Source: Drosophila pseudoobscura (lineage: Eukaryota; Arthropoda; Insecta; Diptera; Drosophilidae). From it: a stretch of DNA of 64,000 nt. Every line of letters begins with the position of its first letter. Within the stretch, counting starts at the first letter, position 1. Under the pieces are notes generated by a model that had not been told where the DNA came from, did not search any database, and saw only the letters and a list, made by a program, of their open reading frames with translations. A program made the position numbers and the translations under genes. This document shows positions 27,101 through 37,400 of the stretch, piece by piece. Where the stretch lies: contig NC_046680.1 of assembly GCF_009870125.1 (NCBI RefSeq), forward strand, positions 9,300,001 to 9,364,000, in the 5' to 3' direction.

Positions 27101-28657
27101 CACATCCTTGAGATTGGGACACATGTTGAAATCAAGAAAGAGCAAATTTGGAGGGATCCTCACTATGACGATGGAGGGACTCACACAGATCAAGATCAAG
27201 ATTACAACTGCATTTTTGGGGACGAGGGCCAGCCAGAGCTGTCCGACAACCTTCAAGATAATGTCTGCGGAATATCATTCATGGACGACTGCTAGACCTG
27301 TCAGAGGGGGGCCTCCATTGAGCTCTAGACCAAATACAGCCCATCAACCAAACACAATCAACAATCCATTTGATTGTGTTCATATCAAATATGCGCTTTA
27401 CGTTACTCTCTTGGCGGCACACACGCACTCTCTCGAAGACACTTTCATATTGGCTTGGTTTGGTTTTGGTTTTAACTTTATTTTTAGGTTGCAGCATACA
27501 CAAGTTTTATTCCGCATGTTTCCTTCCCTCTGTAGAACGGAAGGAGGGAATTTTAAATCTCTAGAATCTCTAACAAAATAAACGTACACTGAAAACTTTT
27601 GTAAGCCCAAAGACTAACCAACATTCCTCACTAATCCAATCACACTATCATTTTGTAATTCTTTTAAGCATCCATCCACGTGTTTGTACATTGAAAATTT
27701 TCTTTATATTTTCTTAACCAAACGTTTGTTGTTTTTTATTTTTCCTTTCTTTTCCTCTAATCTAAGAGCGTATTCTTGACTAACCCAAACATATTTCATG
27801 CATTTTCTGATTTTGGTATTTTGTATTTTGATGAAATTTTGCTCGGTATGAGTCTCAAAGGAGTGTAGACTCTATAGAATACGGAATTGAGTATATCTCA
27901 TCAGTCTCATCAGCCACATCCATTGGGTTGGTTGTTGGGTAGCAAGTGCCAGAGACAGAGAGAGTGAGAGAGAGAAGAGAATTCTAAAATGCATGAAATT
28001 GTTCTATTGTATGACCTTTCTTTATAATTTCTTTTGATTTTTTTATGGGACAACTAGATGGACGGCAGGATTCATAGCTCATCCCGCCGGGTAAGTTCCT
28101 TTGTTGTAAATCATGTGTAAAAGTTGCTTAATTTCTGGTAAACACGCACTACAACTCGTATCTAACCCCCCACATGCCGTGCCATCCCATCCCATCCCAT
28201 CCCATCGACTTGTTGTCTCCACCCACATCGGCTCATTTATTCTGTAGTCTGCATGAATCCTCCTCCATAGAAACGACGCCAACTCGTAGCTGAGAAAACT
28301 CAAAATGAAATCAAAAGGAAATCAGTTATCGAAAGGCTCTACTTTAATCAGAATCAGAATCATCTCTCATGACCATACCATATCTGCTGTGTAAATAAGT
28401 GATATACTATATGTGTACTCTATATGTATGTTAACAATTGTGTATCGATGGCTAAGCTAAGTGGAGACCGGAAGAGGGAGCACTGTTCTTCTGGGAACAG
28501 GGAATCGAAAACCTGTTGCTTTTTTTGCTTTATTACTGACCCTCCCATTCTGTTGCAGGACTCGAACAGCGCCGGCCAGCGCCAGCAGTCGAGCAGCCAG
28601 TCCAAGTCGGCCGGCAAGCAGGGCTACTCGCCCTCGTACTGGACCGGACAGAACTAG
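21165..28657 (+). CDS. lig: Lingerer (UBAP2/UBAP2L family, UBA-domain RNA-granule protein)
   Basis: Fourteen coding exons sum to 4,032 bases (1,343 residues) with every junction in phase: 21165-21533, 21590-21764, 21830-23262, 23332-23765, 23941-24033, 24145-24249, 24390-24496, 24571-25085, 26169-26303, 26384-26509, 26572-26823, 26894-27049, 28058-28090, 28559-28657. A UBA-like helical domain lies at about residues 90-123 ([18 protein letters not shown]). An RGG/Arg-Gly-rich region follows at about 160-240. The UBAP2-family motif ([20 protein letters not shown]) is near 570. The remainder is Ser/Gly/Gln/Tyr-rich and probably disordered. Family knowledge: Lingerer acts in the cytoplasm with FMR1, Caprin and Rasputin to restrain growth and is needed for normal copulation behaviour. 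I chose MSTQTRS as the start because nothing upstream is a coding ATG in frame. The penultimate exon is only 33 bases. The last exon ends [11 protein letters not shown]. Alternative forms are listed separately. Confidence 0.96.
23263..23331 (+). other. lig: In-frame 69-base lig intron that can be retained
   Basis: GTGAGT donor and CAACAG acceptor with a CTAAT branch-like motif at about 23308. The length is exactly 23 codons and there is no stop in frame, so both spliced and retained forms encode protein. Which form dominates cannot be decided from sequence. Confidence 0.6.
27050..27294 (+). CDS. lig: Alternative C-terminal coding extension of lig (donor read-through)
   Basis: If the donor after 27049 is not used, the frame continues for 81 codons to a TAG at 27292-27294. 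The added tail is acidic and rich in D, E, Q and H, with segments such as [17 protein letters not shown] and CGISFMDDC. Codon use looks like coding sequence rather than intron, and an AATAAA follows at 27577-27582. This suggests a shorter lig transcript with a different C-terminus that lacks the last two exons. The resulting protein would be about 1,380 residues. Inferred, without transcript support. Confidence 0.55.
27577..27582 (+). promoter_or_regulatory. lig: Candidate internal poly(A) signal in lig
   Basis: Canonical AATAAA about 280 bases after the alternative stop. It would end the transcript that carries the alternative tail. Confidence 0.45.
28058..28090 (+). CDS. lig: 33-base micro-exon of lig
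   Basis: The exon encodes [11 protein letters not shown] (11 codons) between a CAACTAG acceptor and a GTAAGT donor, in phase 0 on both sides, so it can be skipped without loss of frame. It is basic and Ser-rich and joins the preceding NMIHQPIHQ to the final exon starting DSNSAGQ. Confidence 0.85.
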
Positions 28658-29780
28658 CTTCCGGAGAACACAATCTGGCAGATCGCTCTGCAGCCTGCCG
28701 CCTGCCTAGCGAGCGAATTTTATAGCCTCCGCACCACGCCCATACACATTTACAAGAACAATCACAGCTACAACTACAGTATCAGCAATTCGGAAGCGTT
28801 GTCCGTAACCAATACAATGACAGCAGAAATAGTGACCACAACAGAAGCCACCGCCGCAACTGGAGTCGCCACAGACGACGCCAACACAACCACGACCCCA
28901 GCATCAGCCACCACGCCCAGTCAGTTATTAATGCTTTTCGAGGAGCAGTCACAACCATAGCAGACAGAAGCCCAATTCACACCCCAAACACACACACACA
29001 CACAACCACAACACACGCCGTTGAAGAGGCGAGCGAGGAGTCGTCGTCTTCATCGGACGATGACTATCTAATATACGAAGATAAGCGATCATACTTTACT
29101 TAATAAGAAACGTTTTTACTACGAGCGCACCGAAAAAGGCCACGCCTCCTCCTTCAGCATGCCCATGCCCACAACCAACGCCCATACCATACCCGAGACA
29201 GGAGCACAGAGAGGATGTGTGGCACAGGTGCATCTTGGATGCTACTCTCACGGACGCGTGCACGCATGAATGCCACATACATACATACAAAAAAACAAAC
29301 AAACAAGAAACATACAGCAACATCCGCATAAATATACCAAGTACCATTTTCACATTGCATACAAATAAATCTACAAAGATAAAGAGTAACAATTATTAAT
29401 TATTAAAGGCGTAAAGCGATGTAACAGATTAGGTGCGTAAGAGGAAACAGAACAGAACAGAGCAGAAACCGAACAGAAAGCAGAACAGCAGAAGAGTAAA
29501 TTAAAACTACGAGTATATATATTAAAGAGAACTAAAACAAAACAACAAACATTACGTGGATGATAAAGATAAAGCGAAAGAAAACAAAACAAACAACAAT
29601 TATTGTAATCGGTTTAAACTTATATGTATAATTATAACCTTAATATTTAAACTAAATACAAAAAAGAAGATACGATTAAATCCAAACAAATGCAAATCTT
29701 TTACCCATTTTTGTTTATCTGGAATGGAATAAAGACCACAGAGCTTTTATACACGAATAAACACGTTTTAATGTGGAATA
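28658..29780 (+). other. lig: 3' UTR of lig
   Basis: About 1.1 kb of A-rich, non-coding sequence follows the lig stop, with AATAAA at 29728-29733 and again at 29756-29761. Cleavage should fall at about 29,745-29,785. The distal end meets the 3' end of convergent Vps28. Confidence 0.7.
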
Positions 29781-29791
29781 TAATATACTAA

Positions 29792-29797
29792 TTTATT
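29792..29797 (-). promoter_or_regulatory. Vps28: Poly(A) signal of Vps28
   Basis: AATAAA on the minus strand 56 bases beyond the Vps28 stop. Its expected cleavage site (about 29,770-29,780) overlaps the expected end of lig on the other strand. Confidence 0.6.
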
Positions 29798-29852
29798 TTA
29801 CATTTAGAGATACACTTGGAGGCTAAGAAACGAACAATGGCTAACGACCCGA

Positions 29853-30488
29853 CTACTGGCTGTGCAACAGTTTGTTGAAGTCCGCGTAGGCCGACTCCAA
29901 GTCGAAGAGGAACTGACGCACTTGACCCTCGGTCAGCTCATCCGATGCCTGCATTTCGTTCAAGCTGCCCAGCCACTTGTCGACCTTTTGCTTGGCATCA
30001 AAGTCTTCGGGAATAAGGGACAGGCGATTCATGTTGTCAGCCAGGTCTTTCACATCGGGCTGCAGGGCGTCCATAGTGTTGATCTGTAGACGCAGCTTAT
30101 CCATAATCGTTATGAACAGGGAGACAATCTCGGCAATGCACTTGGATGTGTTTCCCTTGTCGTCGCGTATGGTGATAGGGCGATCCTCCCGAATGCGCTC
30201 TAGCGCTGCTGGGCAGTCCAGACGGAACTTCTTGACGAACGTCTCCACTGAGGGGAACTCGTCGCACTGCACCTGCTTGAAGGCAATCTTGTACTGTACC
30301 AAGTACTTGGAGCACGCAGCCGTGTACTCCTGCGGCGTAATGCAGTCCCGAATGTAGGCCTTCTCCAGCTGCTGGATTGTGTTTATAATGGCGTACAAAT
30401 CCGCCATGTTGTCGTACCTCTCACGCTCGCGGGCATTGCGATGGAGCTTCACCTCCTCGTACAGCTCAGGACTTTGTTCTTGCATCAT
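29853..30488 (-). CDS. Vps28: Vps28, ESCRT-I subunit
   Basis: Intronless frame of 211 residues, the usual size for animal Vps28. The N-terminal core domain carries [20 protein letters not shown] and the segment [12 protein letters not shown]. The C-terminal four-helix domain, which contacts ESCRT-II or ESCRT-III partners, runs from about residue 125 to the end with [18 protein letters not shown]. Family knowledge: with Tsg101, Vps37 and Mvb12 it sorts ubiquitinated membrane proteins into multivesicular endosomes. The start has two consecutive ATG codons. I used the first; the second would remove one residue. Convergent with lig. All features look intact. Confidence 0.97.
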   Translation of the reverse strand: MMQEQSPELYEEVKLHRNARERERYDNMADLYAIINTIQQLEKAYIRDCITPQEYTAACSKYLVQYKIAFKQVQCDEFPSVETFVKKFRLDCPAALERIREDRPITIRDDKGNTSKCIAEIVSLFITIMDKLRLQINTMDALQPDVKDLADNMNRLSLIPEDFDAKQKVDKWLGSLNEMQASDELTEGQVRQFLFDLESAYADFNKLLHSQ

Positions 30489-31780
30489 TTTGAATGCCGA
30501 GATTCGAATTTTAATAATAAGTACGGATATTTCAACAAAAGAACACTGTGATTCGTCATACGATTAGTCGATAATAAATCGACAATCGGTATAGCCCACA
30601 TAACCCCCCTATGTTTAAACCGTTCAACGACTTGAGGTAAATGGCGGCAAATATTTCTGATGGTAAATTCTTCTTGTAGATCCATGCCATATTTTCTCTG
30701 ACCTTAAAAAATAACACGATTTCTTTCATCTGAGCTGCGCTAACATGATTCAATTTTCATTATTTTCGATGCAATATTAAAATACCCCCCGGCTTACAAT
30801 GGGTTAATCGTCCTCGCCCACAAAATTTTCTTGGCGAGAGCAAAAGAGATTTGAAGAGAGCAAAAAGAGACGAGTGGTGCGCGCCAAATAAAAATTGTTT
30901 GAAATGCGCGACAAGGATTTAAATCCAATCCATTGGAATAAATTATGCACGCAAGCACGATTTGAGAGCGAAAATAATAATAATAATAAAAAGAACGCAG
31001 TGATTCTTCATAGAGTTGGTAAAAGAAACGATAGTGCTAGGCGATTAGGCGATCGTCGGATGTTTCGGAAGCGCAAAATATTTCAGTTAGTAAAAAAATT
31101 ATGGCTCTAGTGGGTTGATTTTTTACATATGGATTTCTGCCTATATTTACATACATATTTTTCGGTGAATGCCGTATGTGTTTTAAAGTATATTATATAT
31201 ATTATTATATTATGTTACTGATTGCACTCATTCCGGCTGTCTGGATACCGGCGCTACGACAGATCGCCGGCAATTGAATGAACTAATTATTAACTATATC
31301 GCTATAGCCCCGCTTTTTCTTGTCCGATCTGGGCGTGTCACGCCTTCTTGCAATCGGGAGATCATTTGAACCAAGATTGATGATCGCTTGGAGTCAGATT
31401 TCCTTCAAGGACAATGTTCGGGGAATCAATTTACAATCAAGTTGATAAATTAGATTGCTCTATAACACATACATATATAACTTTTTTCGAAAACATTACA
31501 GCGTTTTATTCTTTAAGCAAGGACATAATGTACAGGATAAATCCTGATGGGCGCCAAAGATCAGCATAGTGATGTAAGTACACACTTTTGAGACAAATAA
31601 TTTAATAAATACTTTAAAATATACAATCACTATTACGTACATATGTCTATAGTAAATAAGCAAGCAGCATATCCGGCCCGCTATACTTCCCGTATATTAA
31701 AATATACATACATATATCCTGCATGAGACGTGCTCTTATGCCAGGGGCGCATTTCCATATAACCCACATCCACTTAGTCT
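30489..31780. other. Intergenic region between Vps28 and slv
   Basis: Contains the Vps28 promoter, then AT-rich sequence, then the slv 3' UTR on the minus strand with AATAAA at 31505-31510. Two overlapping minus-strand frames of about 65 codons near 30485-30753 and one plus-strand frame at 30895-31110 have no splice or homology support. A more GC-rich patch at about 31225-31430 could be an old repeat, but I cannot identify it. Confidence 0.4.
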
Positions 31781-32865
31781 CTAAAATGGCACAGCCTGCT
31801 CGACTAGCTTATAGCCCTGCCCAGAGTAACTGCGTGGCGGGTACACAACGAACAGACTCAGCTGCAGCATGGACAAGAGGCAGCCGAGAAAGTTGGGTAT
31901 CTAAAGTAAAGTAGATGTTTGCCGTTAATAATATATGTCTGGGGAATCATGAGAAAATAGGTACCTGGATAAACGAGTCCGATATGAGAATGCCGTAGAT
32001 TAGCCACTGCAGGCTGACCAAGAAGGATGTGGCTATAAGGGGCAGTGGTAGGCTCTCAGAGTTTTTCGCCCGAATGACGTGCAGCAGAGTGGCCAGGGGG
32101 GCAGCAAAGAAACACACGGTGACAATACAGCAGAAAATTCCTGAAAAAGAAAAATTTTATTTGATTAATGTAATCATAGGTTCGGATACCTTTTATACCT
32201 GTAATGCGTATCATTTCGTCGCGCTGGTCTGCCAGTCGATTGGTATATACGACGACTGCAATCAGTACGGCAAGAACGAATGCAAATTGCCTAACGAAGG
32301 CACGTTTGTTCACAGTGAAGACATAGTAGATCAGCGTGTATATCAGAAAGAGTGTTGATCCAATTATGTTGACCAAAACAATGCTCTGCTCTTCGGTTAG
32401 AACGCCGTAACGCAGCCAAAAGCTACAGCTGTTAAAACAAATGGCATTTATTTAAATTGTTAAAGGCGTGAAAGCGTTCATCAGGTGCATCCAACCCTGC
32501 GACGCAACAGTAGCCAATGTATCTCTTGACGTGTTCCACGAACGCAATCAACTCTTGCCCGACAACGACAACCGCAACAAATTTAAATTTATCATAGGAT
32601 GTCGAGCCATGTGGCCGGCAATGGCAACGTCGACAGTTTATACTTACGATAAGAAGCCGCAAATGAATGGAACTCCGGAAGAGTCGCCAGTGCTCTTCTT
32701 CTGTATGTACTTGCGGCATATCATGCTACATGAAAACAAATCGTTAGTTCTAATTGCTTCAAAAACAAATACATAAATTGGAAATACTTACGCGCCGGAC
32801 AGAAACTGAAATACGGTGCTGATCACCGCCGTTGTGGACAGCAGCTCATAGGCCACCGCCGACAT
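31781..32865 (-). CDS. slv: Slv (saliva), SWEET/MtN3 sugar transporter
   Basis: Five exons, 32865-32792, 32725-32648, 32428-32199, 32140-31965 and 31900-31781, join in phase to 225 residues. Two MtN3/saliva repeats are present. The first includes [34 protein letters not shown] and [10 protein letters not shown]. The second includes the [20 protein letters not shown] region and [15 protein letters not shown]. This gives the expected seven membrane helices. It ends [10 protein letters not shown]. Family knowledge: SWEET proteins move glucose or sucrose down gradients across membranes, and the fly gene was named for salivary-gland expression. A perfect DRE motif lies 143 bases upstream of the start. 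Intact and normal in size. Confidence 0.96.
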
Positions 32866-33302
32866 AGTTCTCTTTCTGTTTTTTGCTAGTTATATATTCA
32901 AGCTTAACTATTTAAGATAATAATTTACGCGTATGCACAACGTCAACAAAAAATTAAACAGCTGCAGCTGAGATGGAATATAACATATCGCATCGAAATC
33001 ATCGATATATCGATAGTCGTTTTGTGCATGGCACAATTAAAACAGGTAGGGAGAAATTTTGATCTACCATTGAATGTACCGTTCGTTAAATAATATATTC
33101 TATTGATACTAAATTCTAAATATGTTGCATTGTATAATTTATATTATATTTAATTAGGTGCAAGCAAATGACACAAATATATATTTTAACCGACCCCCAC
33201 CACCCCCCTCATCAAGTTCTTAACAAATTTTAGTTTAAAAATGCACATTCCCATGCCCGCTTATTCTAGGACATAAGACACAATCAATCCTCCGGCACAC
33301 AT
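32866..33302. other. slv upstream region
   Basis: AT-rich sequence with the DRE at 33008-33015 and a C-rich patch near 33192-33208. No coding content is seen. The junction of the 44A-like and 49E-like blocks should lie here or to the right, before Mdr49. Confidence 0.4.
33008..33015 (+). promoter_or_regulatory. DRE motif TATCGATA upstream of slv
   Basis: Perfect palindromic DRE, the binding site of the DREF/BEAF-32 class of fly factors, next to a second CGAT core. It sits about 143 bases upstream of the slv ATG, where a housekeeping-type fly promoter would carry it. The role is inferred from position. Confidence 0.55.
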
Positions 33303-34010
33303 TCAAGTGTACATTCGATCAGCCCATTCCGTCATATTCTTGGGAATATGGACAATGTCGTCAAAATAGCTGGAAAGTTCATTGACGTTTACATTATCCG
33401 AAGAGTCACTTCCGCTATTTAGATTTTTGCACTCTTGAGTCAGTTCATTAAAATTGTAGGGATTACTGGAAACGGTTCTCCCATTGCATATCAAATCGCT
33501 GTTCACCCAGTTTTCCGGGCCATCCATTTCCGCCAGATTACTCTGGGCCCAGTCATATCCCTCAGCCTTCGGTGTATTTTCCACATTGTGCAATGACGAA
33601 TTCTTGAGCGCCCAAACCGAATCATTAGATTGAAGGACAGGTACAGGAAAGGATGGATGCCGCTGGAAAGAATTGCCTTGAGGAAATTCATGTGAGTAAA
33701 TCTTCAGTTTGTCCAGCTCGACCGAAAGATCAACCCGGCCAGAGATAGCTGCTTCAGGACCATGCTCCTTCTTTTGCTGCAGATAGTGGTTATTGCTCGC
33801 TACCAACCCGAGATTGATTATATTTTCGCACTCTTGAAACAGGACTTTGAAATCGTACGAATGTCTGGAATCAGCTGTCCTCTCGGTTGACCCATAGTAT
33901 TCCGCCCAGTTTTCGGAGCATTCCATTGCCGTCTGGTTTCTATGGACCCACTCATATTCCCCAGCATTCGATGTGTTATCCACATATTGCAATGAGGAAT
34001 GTCTTAGCAT
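33303..34010 (-). CDS. Unrecognised protein made of two diverged internal repeats
   Basis: Open frame of 235 codons, too long for chance in AT-rich DNA. I recognise no domain. It contains two copies of a unit of about 100 residues: SSLQYVDNTSNAGEYEWVH...ENWAEYY...YDFKVLFQECENI matches SSLHNVENTPKAEGYDWAQ...ENWVNSD...YNFNELTQECKNL. The sequence is acidic, rich in Asn, Ser and Glu, with no signal peptide or membrane segment. The second unit starts KIYSHEFPQG. A matching KIYST start for the first unit exists upstream at about 34171-34150 but is separated from the ATG by a stop and frame change. The gene is therefore either 5'-truncated, spliced, or decaying. It lies exactly in the interval where the two syntenic blocks meet. 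A new or fast-evolving gene is possible. Function unknown. Confidence 0.5.
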   Translation of the reverse strand: MLRHSSLQYVDNTSNAGEYEWVHRNQTAMECSENWAEYYGSTERTADSRHSYDFKVLFQECENIINLGLVASNNHYLQQKKEHGPEAAISGRVDLSVELDKLKIYSHEFPQGNSFQRHPSFPVPVLQSNDSVWALKNSSLHNVENTPKAEGYDWAQSNLAEMDGPENWVNSDLICNGRTVSSNPYNFNELTQECKNLNSGSDSSDNVNVNELSSYFDDIVHIPKNMTEWADRMYT

Positions 34011-34171
34011 ACCGACTGCCGAATTGTTAGCAAGACCAGAAGTGTTCTGGCGTGATGGGTGCTGTCTTCGTCCTGTACCACTCTCCTAATGGATGTCCTT
34101 GAATGTGCAAGTTGGCGTGTTCGTGTGACGATGACTTCAACGCTTCATCCGTTGAGTAAATTTTAAGTTTT
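34011..34171 (-). pseudogene. Decayed or spliced 5' continuation of the repeat protein
   Basis: Reading on from the first ATG, the minus strand still matches the start of the repeat unit (KIYST in one frame, then HPSRQNTSGLANNSAVG in another), but an in-frame TAG and a frame change lie between. Further upstream is an AT-rich tandem tract at 34161-34194. Either an intron removes the break or the N-terminal part is lost. Confidence 0.4.
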
Positions 34172-34487
34172 AAGTTTTAATTTTAATTTTAAGGACAAAT
34201 TATTATGTGTAGTGTAGAAGCCCAGATGTGTTTTCAGTGAGAGATACACAAATTCAAGGGCCTACTAGCACGGTAAAGCTAACTTCAAGTATGACTGAAA
34301 AAGGTCAGTCAAAGGAACATCCCATTTCGTGTATGGGATAACAACAACAATGTAATTTTAACCTACACATTTTCGCACCTTGGCATGCACCTTGGTCTAT
34401 TTCGAAACTTTTCTGTTTATTTATTCTATTCGTATCTAATTTCCTATTACTCTAATTTACACACTAAATAATGCCGATGGGTGTGGT

Positions 34488-37400
34488 TTATCCCGCCACC
34501 TGCTGCATCAGGTAGAGATTAGCGTATATGCGATTCAGAGCCATCAGCTCTTCATGCGTTCCATGCTCAACGACCACACCTCTCTTGAGGACGCAGATCA
34601 GGTCCGCGTTCCGTACTGTGGTTAGGCGGTGGGCAATCGTGAGACAGGTACGTCCAGAACGAGCCTCGTCCAGGGCCTGCTGAACAACCTTCTCGCTCTC
34701 CAGATCCAGAGCAGATGTGGCCTCGTCAAGTATCAGAATCTTGGGATTTCTCACCAGAGCCCGGGCAATGGCAATGCGCTGCTTCTGGCCTCCAGAGAGC
34801 TGCGACGATTTGCCAAGCCGCGTCTCGTAGCCCTGCGGCAAAGAGCTGACAAAGTTGTGGATGTTGGACTTTTTGGCCGCTTCGATGATCTCCTGCATGG
34901 AGACCTCGTCCCGGAAGTTGTTCCCGTACGCAATGTTCTCGGCAATAGTGCGGTCGAAGAGCACGGGTTCCTGCGAGACCAGCCCCAGCTTGGAGCGCAG
35001 CGTGTCCAGAGGGAAGTCTGTGCTCGGCACTCCACTGAGATTCACCGATCCGGAGACGGGGTCATAATAGCGGAGCAGCAGCTGCACGCAGGTCGATTTG
35101 CCAGAACCTGACGGACCTACAAGAGCCACAGTCGTCGACTTCTTGATGGAGAGATTCAGGTTCTGCAGTATGGGAGTCCCCTTCCGGGTCGGATACTCAA
35201 AGCCCACGTTCTCGTACACAATGTCGCCCTCAGATTTCTAGAATAATAACAATCCCAGATGTCAGAACCCATGAAAAAGGTAATGGGTCGGAAAGAACTC
35301 ACCTCCACGGTGTTGTAGGGATTCTCTGGCGGATTGGGTTGAGTGGAGTTGCTCTTAAACAGCTCCATGAGGCGGCCAGCGGAAAGGATGGCATCGTTCA
35401 CGTTCGGGGCATAGGCCAACGCCTGGCCCAGCATCCAAGAACCGAAGATCAGGGCTTCCGCCACCTTTATAATGTCCTCATAATTGATAGCCTCATCGGC
35501 CACGAGCAGTCCACCGTAGTACATGGATATGCCATAGGCCAGGAAGGGAGCCGCCTGTCCCAGCGCAAAGACCACGCCACGGAAACGAACCTTGCGACGA
35601 CAGGCAACATCCACGTTGTCGATCTGTTGTACGTAGGTTTCCAGGATGCGACGCTCCAGGTTCAGTCCGTTCACAGTCCGAATGTTGGTTATTGCCTCCA
35701 CAGCCACCTGCGAAGCCTCCTCGACGGCCGCCTTGGCTGACTGGGCGCTCTTCATGATGAAGCGACCTTCCAGGTACACCGACAGGCAGACAAGCGGCAG
35801 GGTGACCAGCGTGAGAAGCGTCTGTTGCCAAGAGAAGACAAAACCTACGACCATGCCGATGCCCAAAGTGGAGACGGCTTGCAGCATGACTCCAACGCGA
35901 GCACCGGTAGCCTGTAACCACGTGAGGATTGGGAGGATTAGCAGGATTCGCCAGACACACCGCGTACTCTGCTAACTTACCCCCTGTACGTTGGAGCAGT
36001 CACTGGCCAGGCGGGAGCACAGCGCACCCACCGAGTTCCGCTCATCGTCGAAGTAGGCAATGTCCTGGGACACAATTGTGCCGAAAGCCATGTTCCGCAG
36101 CCTGGTAGTCATCTTCACGCCCGCCGTAGTAAACATGTAGGTCTGTAGCATGGTCCCCAGTCCAGCCAGCACACCGATCCCGATGAAGATGCACGATATG
36201 TTGATGACCTCGGCACGTACCACGTCGTCGTCTCCGTTGGCGAGCACCCCGAAGAAGTCACCGAAGAAAAGGCCCCACAGCGGGAAGGTTGCTCCATGCA
36301 AAACCGAGGCAATGCACCCGACCACAATGAAGCGCCACTCGGGGGCATTCAGCCTCATCAGCTGCGTGAAGGAAAACTTGGGAGCCTCCGGCTTCTGCTT
36401 CTTGCTGCGACGCTGCGAGCGACCTGCAAAATGGAAAGACGGTTGATGGTTATCCTTTGGGCTCCCGCATCACTAGCTCGTTAATTTACGTTTGCGACGG
36501 GTGCTGGCGCGGCTGAATCCACTTTCCCTGCTGGTCCCCGCTTCCAGTTCTGGCTCATCATCATCGGTTTCGTCATCCTCCTCCTCTTCGGAGAGGTTCT
36601 GTGCCTTTTGGAGGGCTCGATCTCCGGTCTCCTCCTCTTCCGTGGTCTCCTTCCGCCGGGTAATGTTCACCAACTCGCAGTACAGGCCACGTTGCTGCAT
36701 GAGCTCCTCGTGGGTGCCCTGCTCGGCCACCACTCCGTTCTTAACGAACACGATCTTATCGGCATTCGTGATGGTCGACAGGCGATGGGCCACCACCAGA
36801 GTTGTGGGTCCTTGGCTGGCCAGCTCCAGGGCGCTCTGCACCCGTTTCTCTGATGTGGGATCCAGGGCGGACGTTGCCTCGTCGAGGAGCAGGATCTGCG
36901 GCTTCCGCACCAGCGCTCGGGCAATAGCGATGCGTTGCTTCTGCCCGCCCGAAATCTGGGCGCCCTTCTCGCCCACATGGGTGTCGTAACCCTTGGGCAG
37001 TTTGCTGATGAAATCGTGACAGTTGGCGGCACGTGCCGCCCGCTCTATGTCCGCCTGTGTGGCTTCCGGGTGGGAATAGCGGATGTTCTCGCCGATGGTG
37101 GTGGCAAACAGAACCGGTTCCTGGCCAACGATGCCGATCTGCGAGCGCAGCCAGCCAACATTCAAAGAGCGCAGATCCCGTCCATCCAGTTTGACGCTCC
37201 CCTGCTCGGGGTCGTAGAACCGCTGCATCAGCTGGATCATCGTGCTCTTGCCGCAGCCCGATGCACCGACGAAGGCCACCGTCTGGCCCGGCTCCACGTC
37301 CACGGTCAGGCCCTTGAGGATTTGGACATCTGGTCGGGCAGGATAGCGGAAGTGAATGTTCTCGAAGCGGATGCGTCCCGTGATGCTGTCTGGCTTAGCC

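Noticed and set aside
30485-30753. Two overlapping minus-strand frames of about 65 codons upstream of Vps28
   Set aside because: Both are open at the same place in different frames, with no homology I recognise. They could be a tiny gene but support is too weak.
31225-31430. GC-richer patch between Vps28 and slv suspected to be an old transposable element
   Set aside because: No terminal repeats, target duplication or second copy in the window could be seen.
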